Positions 55,745 to 64,000 of a stretch of DNA of 64,000 nucleotides are shown here, piece by piece. The notes beneath the pieces are model-generated. The model was not told where the DNA came from. It saw nothing but the letters and a program-made list of their open reading frames with translations, and made no database searches. Numbering within the stretch: position 1 is the first letter of the stretch; every line of letters begins with the position of its first letter. The translations under genes and the position numbers were made by a program. Source of the DNA: Coniferiporia sulphurascens (lineage: Eukaryota > Basidiomycota > Agaricomycetes > Hymenochaetales > Hymenochaetaceae); NCBI GenBank assembly GCA_002794785.1, contig NBBA01000029.1, positions 1-64,000 on the forward strand, written 5' to 3'.

Positions 55745-57085
55745 GGACTCTCCACCCTTGCAGCCCTCCGCATCTTAGGCAACACCAAACGCAGAGTATC
55801 GGCCCTCCTCCTCTGTCAACTATACACCAGCTGTGTCCGCTCCATCTTGGCATGGGGTGCACTGGTCTGGTACCACGGCCGCTGCCAGAAAACCCTGGTC
55901 AACCGCCTCCAGTCCGTGCAAAACACGGCCTGCCGGTGGATCCTTGGTGTCTACAAAGGCACCTCACCTTTCTCTACTAATTTCCTCTGCTCAGTCCCTC
56001 CCCTTTCTTTTTACTTCGAGTATCTAAAAATGTCCCATTCCCTGCATCTATGGCGCACCCCCCACACTATCGGCTGCAAACATTTTCATAATGTAACTAA
56101 TAGAACCTTTTTCCCTTTCTCTGCAGGTCCGAGTCCCTCGGGTACAACCCGTCCCTGCATACATGCATCCTCCCTGGACGGACCCACTAGCCTTCACAAG
56201 TGGACAGGTCACCTTCACCCTCCCCTCCATTCCAGTCACAGGTGATACATGGAAAGAGTTCGTGAAAGCCACCAGGGACTTAAGCACCACCCCCCACCTC
56301 CAGGTCTTCACTGATGGCTCACGCATTGGAACTGCCTCAGGATCCGCCATCTGCGCTATGCATGGCCTCACCAGACTTTGGTCCCGCCGCCTCACCTCCC
56401 CCACCTGCACCACTGCAATGGATGCGGAAATTTTCTCACCTGCCACCGCCCCAGGCTGGGCTGTGCACCGCCTCCTCAACCACCTGCCTGTCGCATCGGA
56501 CATGTTCTTTTTTTCCGATTCACTGACGGCACTCAACCTTTTCCGCACTTGGGCTGCCATGCCTGGTGCCCATCTCCTCCACCTTTGGAAGGCAGGGGTC
56601 GAGACGCTTCTGGACTCGCATCCAGGCCTCACCATCCACTTCGTGTGGTGTCCGGGTCATTCAGACATCCCCAGGAATGAATGGGCTGACGACAAAGCGA
56701 AACTCGCCACAGAGCTCCCCCCCTTGCAACTTGCGCCCTCCATATCCGCACTCAAAGAGGTGGCCACCAAGACACTGGTTGAATGGTGGACACTGTCTCT
56801 AGCCTGCCCTCTCGCCTCCACCGCCAACAAATACTTGGCAGTGCACGGCATCCCCTCTCGTCGCCCACAGAAGCTCCTCACCCACTCCACAGACCACCCC
56901 CACCATCACCTCTCTGCAGTGGCGCAAGTCCTCTGCCACACCGGTCCCACGGGGGCTACTGGCTGAGCTTTGACTCAGCCTACCGGTGTAGGCATGGCCT
57001 GATCTCCCACTGCAGGTGGCACAACCACCCACCATGGCCCACACAGACGACTGCCCACATTTTAGGTGGGTGTACCACTTTCTGA
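55745..57085 (+). pseudogene. LINE-IV RT end and RNase H
   Basis: Includes ALRILGNTKRRVSALLLCQL, ACRWILGVYKGTSPFSTNFL, then RNase H in frame 56163-56966: FTDGSRIGTASGSAICAM, MDAEIFSPATAPGW, FFFSDSLTALNLF and WCPGHSDIPRNEWADDKAK, all four acidic residues intact. A one-base loss near 56950 shifts the tail (GGYWLSFDSAYRCRHG in the next frame). It stops at about 57085, where LINE-V begins. Confidence 0.87.
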
Positions 57086-58774
57086 CCCCAACCAGCTGCC
57101 CCACCCATCCTCCTCATGGAGCTCACAGGGGCACTGGCCGACACATCCAACTTGTCGGCACCGGGCCTCTTGGGAATAGGTTACCGCCCCCTGAAATGGG
57201 TGGTGGATGCTTACCCCGACAAGATTCTCTCACTTTTCAACGACTGCCTATGCGTGGGGCACCACCCTACGTGCTAGCAAGCGGCAAAAGTGGTGGTGCT
57301 ATGGAAGCCAAACAAGAAGGACCCTTTCTCGCCATGTTCATACAGGCCCATCACCCTCGAGGAGACCCTAGGGAAACTCCTCGAAAAGATCATCACTAAC
57401 CGGCTCCAGTTCCTTGCTAACATGCGGGATTGGCTGCCGCCTAACCAATACAGGGGGCATCAAGGCCATTCAGTCTATGATGCCGCCCAACACCTTTTAC
57501 AGATTGTGGAGCATGCCCACTCAGAGGGCTGCGTCTGTTCGGTCCTAGCAGTCGACATTCAGGGCTTCTTCGACTCAGTACACCCCCAACTCCTCCACCA
57601 ACAACTGCTGGACCTTGGTTGCACACCCAACATGGCCAACTGGTGCTTGTCCTTCATGATGGACCAGCAGGTTGCCATCTCCTTCAATGGCACCACCCTC
57701 CCCACTGCCCAAAAACCCGACCTCGGCACCCCTCAGGGATCGCCAGTCTCCCCCATCTTGTCGACAATATTTGCAGGCGTGGTCCTCCAGCGCTTCCACC
57801 AAGCCGGCACCACTGCCCTAGCATATGTCGATGACCATTTACTAATCTGCATAGGTCCCTCAGTGGCATCCAACTGCCATGCACTGGCCCATGCCTACCA
57901 CCAACTAGACACCCTCTTCGGCACCATTGGTCTAAACATTGAGGCCACCAAGACGGAGTGCCTCCACTTCCATCCCCCTCGGCAATGCACCAGCTATGAC
58001 GGCTGGGACACGGCTGGGGTCCAGGTCAACCTAAACACCCTGATCCACCCCTCAATCCCACTGCGGTGGCTGGGGATATGGTGGGACCCGGGCCTCTCTT
58101 TCAAGCCACATGTCAAGCACATGCGCTCCAAAGGGCTCTCTACCCTTGCCGCCCTCCGCATTCTGGGCAACACTCAACATGGTATCTCGGCCCTCCTCCT
58201 CCACTGCCTGTACACCCCCTGCATTCGCTCTGTCCTGACCTGGGGCACACCGGTCTGGTACCACAGCAGCCGCCAGAAAACCCTGGTAAACCACCTCCAG
58301 GCTGTCCAAAACACGGCCTGTCGCTGGATTCTTGGCGTCTTTAAGGGCACCTCCCCCCACTCCACTAATTTTCTTTGCTCCATTCCCCCTCTCTCTTTCT
58401 ATTTCGAGTATATAAAGACCACCCACTCCCTGCATCTATGGTGCACCCCTCACTCCATTGGCCAAAAATTATTTAAAAACGTAGCTAACAGACCTTTCTC
58501 CCTTTCTTTGCAGGTCCGAGCCCCTTGGGTTCAACAAGTCCCTGCATACACACACCCCCCATGGACAGACCCCCTGGCCTTCACCAATGGCCGCATCCAC
58601 TTCACCACCCCCATCACCCCAGTTAGCAGTGACACCTGCAAACAATTTGTGCGCACTGCCCAAGCCCTGGGCTCCACCCCCCACATCCAGGTTTTCACAG
58701 ATGGTTCTCGCATTGACAACAAGTCGGGCTCCACCATCTGCGCAATGCTAGGCCCCACCCGCCTTCAGTCTTGA
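57086..58774 (+). pseudogene. LINE-V RT and start of RNase H
   Basis: A 494-residue frame (57290-58774), the longest in the window: KPNKKDPFSPCSYRPITLEE, VDIQGFFDSVHPQLLH, GTPQGSPVSPILSTIF, AYVDDHLLICIG, IGLNIEATKTECLHFHPP, then the linker and FTDGSRIDNKSGSTICAM. The RT catalytic Asp residues are all present. Upstream, a TAG near 57277 replaces a Trp codon; the frame ends at TGA 58772-58774 after RLQS, at an Arg position. The copy begins within the RT N-terminal region and so lacks endonuclease. Confidence 0.9.
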
Positions 58775-59791
58775 CAACTGGAGTCCCCCACCTGCGCCAC
58801 TGCCACAGACGCCGAGGAATTTTCCCTTGCAATGGCCCCTGGCTGGGTTGCATGCCGCCTCCTGGCCCAACTGCATGTCACATCAGACATCTTCTTCCTG
58901 TCCGATTTGCTGACTGCAATACACCTTTTCTGCACTTGGGCCACCGCTCCTGGCACCCACCTCCTCCACATTTGGAAAGCAGGCATGGAAACTCTGCTGG
59001 ACTCATTTCCCCAGCTCACCATTCACTTTGTGTGGTGTCCCGGACACTTGGACATCCCAGGCAATGAATGGGCTGACACAGAAGCGAAACTAGCGATGGA
59101 GCTCCCTCCATCCGACCTCAAGCCCTCTACCTCTGCGCTAAAAGAAGTCGCAGTCCATACACTCATGGACTGGTGGACACTCTCACTCGCACGCCCACTT
59201 GCCTCAACCACTGATGAATACTTGGCGGTACATGGCCTCCCTTCCTGCCGACTGCGCAAGCTACTCATGCATGCAGTCGACCACCCACGAAGCGAGCTTT
59301 CTGCAGTTGCGCAGGTCCTCTGCCATGCCGGTCCCTATGGGGGCTACTGGCTGAGGTTTGACTCAGCCTACCAATGCAGGCACGGCCTGATCTCACACTG
59401 CAGGTGGCACAACCACCCCCCCTGGCCAGCACAGTCAACCGCCCACATCTTAGGCGGCTGCAGCACATTCCACCTGTGGATACGACATGTATGGCCACCA
59501 CGGGACCCCCTCCTGGTCCACCACTCAGAGTGGGCTGATGAACACCGCCTCCCGGTTTTGCACCATTGGCTAAAGCTGACAGGGCACTTAAACCGCCTTT
59601 CGGACCGCACCGTGGGCGCCATACGGCTAGCTTTCACTGCAATGGACATAGATGGCCACCCCACCGACAAGGATATGGACCCGGACCGCCTATGGGAATA
59701 CATGCATCATATGCTCGGACCTCGAACCCAGGACTCGGACCCAGCCCTTTTGGAGCTATCAGGTACACTCCCTCCTTTTCCTTCTGACTAG
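58775..59791 (+). pseudogene. LINE-V RNase H and C-terminus
   Basis: Same frame as the preceding piece after the TGA. It has AEEFSLAMAPGW, FFLSDLLTAIHLF, WCPGHLDIPGNEWADTEAK, the Cys/His tail (YGGYWLRFDSAYQCRHG) and the terminal block ending SGTLPPFPSD. The 319-residue frame from 58832 is intact. Confidence 0.9.
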
Positions 59792-60098
59792 TGCCTGCCT
59801 TTCAAATTCCCTGGAATACGTCCCAGCCGGTGCTCTCGCCATCCCTTTCACCATTCTAAGCTTCCTACTTTGCCTGCCCTCACCAGCTTGGTTAGTTCGT
59901 AGCGATATGTACTCCTCCTTCTCCAGCGTGTTTTCTACTAAATAGGGGCTCTTACCACTTCGGGGAGCAGAGCCCCTGCCCAGTTTTGTGTGACACACAA
60001 TGATGGGCGCCTCCATTGTTATGTAGTTAGGGCCCCCCCTTCGAGGGGGCATCTTGTAATTATGTAATACTGCAGGAATAATTTAAAAAAAAAAAAAA
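59792..60098 (+). mobile_element. LINE-V 3' UTR and A tail
   Basis: 3' UTR with GATATGTACTCCTCC, hairpin GGGCCCCCCC-TTCGA-GGGGGC (weaker right arm), CTGCAGGAATAATTT and A14. Unlike other copies, the tail is almost pure A. It lies against endonuclease sequence of LINE-VI. Confidence 0.87.
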
Positions 60099-60363
60099 CC
60101 ACACATGGTCCAAACTCTCAGTCCCATGATGAGATGACTTGGGGGCACAACCCCTTGATGACTTTTTCCATGGGCACAGCCTGGCACCTGCCCATATCCC
60201 TGACTCTGACTCACGGCCTGACGGCATTCACTGCTGGTGCCCCATTGACATGATTTGGGCCCCACCTGTGGTCAACCCCGACTCTATCCTAGATTCGGCT
60301 ACCTCCAACCCCTCCCTGCTGTCTGACCATGCCATCCTGTGCTGGTCACTGCCTTTTCAGCCC
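60099..60363 (+). pseudogene. LINE-VI endonuclease C-terminal part
   Basis: Encodes GAQPLDDFFHGHSLAPAH, DSDSRPDG, WCPIDMIWAPP and LLSDHAILCWSLPFQP, matching the end of the endonuclease at 45950-46150. It ends at 60363 (TTTTCAGCCC) exactly where the LINE-III sequence beyond LTR copy N begins, so the two pieces together make a continuous LINE. Confidence 0.85.
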
Positions 60364-60922
60364 TGTTAAGCTCAATGGTTACATGGTGATCGACGTCAGG
60401 GCTTCCTGATCGTTGGTGCTGATGGTGATGACAACGGGGCTTCCTAGATGTCATAAGTCGAAGGTGATTGTTGGTGGGGCTTCCTGATCAACGATGTGGA
60501 CATGGTAGGCTTCTGAGCAGAGTCGGGTTATGACAAAGTGACTAGTGGCTCAACAGCACACAGTAGACTGGTGGTAGCAGATAATGGGCTTGTATGAACA
60601 AAGAGCACAAGCTTAGGGCTTGTGCTACTGAAGTTACATGCTTATATGCTACTCTATGTGTTTACTACTGTAGCGGCCTGTGTAGGGTAGTTTACCAGAC
60701 TATGGAAGGTCATGGAAACCCAAGGAATGCCTTGGTAATACAAGTAGGGCTATCAGTAAGCAAGGCACATCATGGTGATGTGATATGGTGTCATCATGGC
60801 GTCTTATGGTGTAAGGCGAATAAGGATGAGTAAGGAAGAGAAATGGGGGAGTTGCACTGACTGATGATGATGAAGAGGGAAATGAGTCAGCGCATATGGG
60901 AAAGTAAAGGAAAATTGTAACA
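60364..60922 (-). mobile_element. LTR (copy P) without matching duplication
   Basis: A 559-bp main-family LTR in minus orientation. The left flank AGCCC and right flank CTTGT differ. The left flank matches the far flank of copy N (GGCCC in LINE orientation, one mismatch), pointing to LTR-LTR recombination. Confidence 0.9.
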
Positions 60923-61149
60923 CTTGTCGGCTCCAGGCCTCTCAGGAATAGGTTACCGCCCCCTGAAATGGGTGGTGGATGCCTACCCTGATGAGATACT
61001 TACACTTTTCAATGACTGCCTGTGCTTGGGGCACCACCCCGAGTGCTGGCGGGCAGCAAAGGTGGTAATGCTCAGGAAGCCAAACAAGAAGGACCCTTTT
61101 TCGCTGAGGTCATACCGGCCCATCACCCTGGAGGAGACCTTAGGGAAAC
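60923..61149 (+). pseudogene. LINE-VI RT N-terminal piece
   Basis: Encodes LSGIGYRPLKWVVDAYPDEI, FNDCLCLGHHPECWRAAKVV, MLRKPNKKDPFSLRSY and PITLEETLGKL. It is interrupted by a solo LTR at 61150; the frame resumes at 61711. Confidence 0.88.
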
Positions 61150-61710
61150 TGTTACAATTTTCCTTTACTATCCCTTATTGCGCTGACTCACTTCCCTTTC
61201 GTCATCATCAGTCAGCGCAACTCCCCCATTTCTCTGCCTTACTCATCCTTATTCACCTTGCGCCATAAGACGCCATGATGATGCCTTCTTGCACCATCAT
61301 GACGTGCTTTGCTTACTGATACCTTCACCTGTATTACCAAGACATTCCTTGGGGTTCCATGACCTTCCATAGTCATGTAAACATACTAATACACGACCCT
61401 ACAGTAGCAAACACATAGAGTAGCATATAAGCATGTAACTTCAGTAGCACAAGCCCTAAGCTTGTGCTCTTTGTTCATACAAGCCCATTATCTGCTACCA
61501 CCAGCCTACTGTGTGCCACTAGACCAATAGTCGCTTTGTCGTAACCCGACTCTCCCCAAAAAGCTCATCGCGCCCACATCATCGATCAGGAAGCCCCACC
61601 GACGATCCTCACCTCGACTTACGACATCTAGGAAGCCCCGTTGCCGTACCATCAGTCTCGACGATCAGGAAGCCCTGACGTCGATCATCGCGTAACCGTT
61701 GAGCTTAACA
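61150..61710 (+). mobile_element. Solo LTR, main family (copy Q)
   Basis: A 561-bp LTR flanked by perfect GAAAC duplications (61145-61149 and 61711-61715), within the LETLGKLLEKI-coding stretch of LINE-VI. Confidence 0.94.
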
Positions 61711-62978
61711 GAAACTCCTCGAAAAGATAGTTGCTAACCGGCTCCAGTACCTCGCTAACACAAGGAACTGGCTACCACCTAACCAATATGGGGGGGCGTC
61801 AAGGCCATTCGGTCTACAACGCCACCCAACACCTCCTACAGATTGCGGAACGCGCCCACTCAGAAGGCCACATGTGTTCGGTCCTTGTGGTCGACATTCA
61901 GGGTTTCTTCGACTCGGTGCACCCACAGCTCCTCCACCAACAACTGCTGGACCTCAGTTGTGCACCAGACATGGCCAACTGGTGTTTGTCCTTCATGATG
62001 GATCAGCAGGTCACTGTCGCCTTTGATGGCTCCACCCTTCCTACAGCCCCCAAACCCGACTTCGGCACCCCCCAGGGTTCACCAGTCTCCCCCATCCTGT
62101 CAACTATATTTGCAGGGGTGGTCCTCCAGCGCTTCCACCAAGCTGGCACCACTGCACTGGCATATGTTGACGACCATTTACTAATCTGTGTAGGTCCCTC
62201 AGTGGCATCCAACTGCCACGCCCTAGCCCATGCATACCAACAACTCAACACCCTCTTCGGCACTATCAGTCTTAACATCGAAGCTGCCAAGACAGAGTGC
62301 CTCCACTTTCACCCTCCTCAGCGACGCACCAGCTACAACGGCTGGGACACAGCTGGGGTACAGGTCAACCCCGACACCCTGATCTGCCCCTCAATCCCAC
62401 TGCGGTGGTTGGGGATCTGGTGGGACCCGGGCCTCTCCTTCAAGCCCCATGTCGAGCGCATGTGCTCCAAGGGGCTGTCCATACTCACCGCCCTCCACAT
62501 CCTGGGCAACACTCAACACGGAATCTCGGCCCTCCTCCTCTGCCGCCTTTATACCTCCTGCATCCGCTCCATCCTCTCATGGGGAGCACCAGTATGGTAC
62601 CACAGCCGCTGCCAAAAAACCCTGGTAAACCGCCTCCAGACCATACAAAACACGGCCTGCCACTGGATCTTAGGCGTCTACAAAGGTGCCTCCCCCCATT
62701 CCACAAATTTTCTTTGCTCAGTTCCCCCTCTTTCTTTCTATTTCGAATATATAAAGACTACCCATTCTCTATGCCTTTGGCACACCCCTCACTCTATTGG
62801 CCATAAATTATTTAAAAACATAACTAATAGACCTTTCTCCCTTTCTCTGCAGGTCCGAGCCCCCCGGGTCCAACAGGTCCCTGCATACACGCATCCCCCA
62901 TGGACGGACCCCACAGCCTTTGCGAAAGGCCGGGTCCGATTCACCACCCCAGCCACCCCAGTTAGTGCCGACACATGA
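61711..62978 (+). pseudogene. LINE-VI RT
   Basis: A 415-residue frame (61731-62978) includes VDIQGFFDSVHPQLLH, GTPQGSPVSPILSTIF, AYVDDHLLICVG (coded GAC-GAC, retaining the CpG lost in LINE-II), SLNIEAAKTECLHFHPP and the thumb/linker. An extra G in a run near 61797 shifts the frame upstream. The frame ends at a TGA (62976-62978) before the KQFV block. Confidence 0.9.
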
Positions 62979-64000
62979 AAACAATTTGTAACCACCACAC
63001 ACCAACTCAGCCTCACCCCCCATGTTCAAGTATTCACCGATGGCTCCCGCATTGACAATAAGTCGGGCTCGGTCATCTGTGCCATGCTTGGCCACACTTG
63101 ACTCTGGTCCCACCGACAGGAGTCCCCCACCTGTGCTACAGCCATGGACACCAAGGAATTCTCCCTTGCCATGGCCCTGGGCTGGGTAGCATGCTGCCTC
63201 CCGGCACAACTGCACGTCGCATCGGACATCTTCTTCTTGTCCAATTCACTGACCACCCTCCACCTTTTCCACACCTGGGCTGCTGTCCCTGGCACCCACC
63301 TCCTCCACATCTGGAAAGCGGGCATGGAGACTCTGCTGGACTTGTACCCCCAGCTCACCGTCCATTTCGTGTGGTGCCCCGGTCACTCAGACATCCCCAG
63401 TAATGAATGGGCTGACACGGAAGCGAAGCTGGTGACAGAGCCCCCCCCCATCCGAACTTAAACCATCCACCTCCACACTAAAAGAGGTCGCTGTCCGCAC
63501 CCTCATGGCATGGTGGACACTCTCGCTAGCCCGCCCCCTCACCTCAACTGCCGACAAATACTTGGCAGTTCACAGCCACCCCTCTCAGTGACCTCGAAAG
63601 CTGCTCATGCATTCGGTCAACCACCCATGCAACGAGCTATCAGCAGTTGCTCAGGTCCTCTGCCACACCGGTCCCTATGGGGGGTACTGGCTGAGTTTTG
63701 ACTCAGCCTACCGGTGCAGGCATGGCCTGATCTTGCATTGCAGGTGGCACAACCACCCCCCATGGCCTGCGCAGTCGACCGCCCACATCCTTGGCGGCTG
63801 CAGCACGTTCCACCCATGGATACGATGTGTATGGCCACCTCAGGACCCTCTCCCAGTCCACCACTCAGAGTGGGCTGACGAAAACTGCCTCCTAGTTTTG
63901 CGCCGCTGGCTAAAGCTGATGGGGCACCTTAACTGCCTCTCTGACCGTGCTGCAGGTGCCATCTGGCTATCTTTTGCCACAATGGACCTAGATGGCCACC
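62979..64000 (+). pseudogene. LINE-VI RNase H, running off the window
   Basis: Encodes FTDGSRIDNKSGSVICAM near 63040, MDTKEFSLAMALGW (Glu retained), FFLSNSLTTLHLF (the SDS Asp is now Asn) and WCPGHSDIPSNEWADTEAK. The Cys/His tail follows after frameshifts near 63450 and 63590. A TGA in GHT-stop-LWSHR (near 63100) is at an Arg position. The copy continues past the window edge. Confidence 0.85.

Noticed and set aside
57086..60098. A functional, full-length LINE-V
   Set aside because: The RT and RNase H are well preserved, but the copy lacks the endonuclease and ORF1, has a TAG near 57277 and a TGA at 58772-58774, and its left flank does not pair with its right flank.

Overview
The window looks like a repeat-rich stretch of a basidiomycete (probably Agaricomycete) nuclear genome. 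The case rests on a KDZ-type (Kyakuja-Dileera-Zisupton) DNA transposon, a chromodomain Ty3/gypsy element, a Ty1/copia element and many copies of one LINE family with an apurinic endonuclease, reverse transcriptase (RT) and RNase H. Short introns (about 60-80 bp) occur only inside transposon genes. I see no host gene, rRNA, tRNA or CRISPR array; practically every base belongs to a transposable element (TE) or TE debris, nested several layers deep.

Layout. 1-7872: broken LINE copies in both orientations, one hit by a solo LTR. 7873-24412: a minus-strand LINE (LINE-II) interrupted by solo LTRs, by a 5'-truncated LINE and by an 8-kb copia element (10572-18581), which carries four solo gypsy-type LTRs and one solo copy of its own LTR. 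24413-47408: a second minus-strand LINE (LINE-I) split by a complete 17.3-kb KDZ transposon (27336-44596; 8-bp target duplication TTTCAAAG; long inverted ends; transposase plus two passenger genes). 47409-50974: a third minus-strand LINE. 50975-55474: the 3' half of a Ty3/gypsy element (integrase, chromodomain, an extra zinc-knuckle ORF, 3' LTR). 55475-64000: plus-strand LINE copies with two more LTRs.

One LTR family (about 560 bp, TGTTACAA...CTTAACA) occurs 17 times counting partial and divergent copies; 13 of these are solo LTRs bounded by 5-bp target duplications. No internal sequence clearly belonging to the main subfamily is present.

The strongest unifying signal is CpG-directed decay. 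The two copia LTRs differ only by transitions at CpG sites, the copia reading frame is broken by 11 TGA codons and no TAA/TAG or frameshift, and catalytic Asp codons of RT and RNase H have become Asn through CpG transitions. A second structural signal is that the LTRs at 50975 and 60364 appear to be the two halves of a single insertion separated by an inversion.

LINE names (0, 0b, I-VI) are labels used only here. Element boundaries resting on target duplications or direct repeats are precise to the base; others are approximate.
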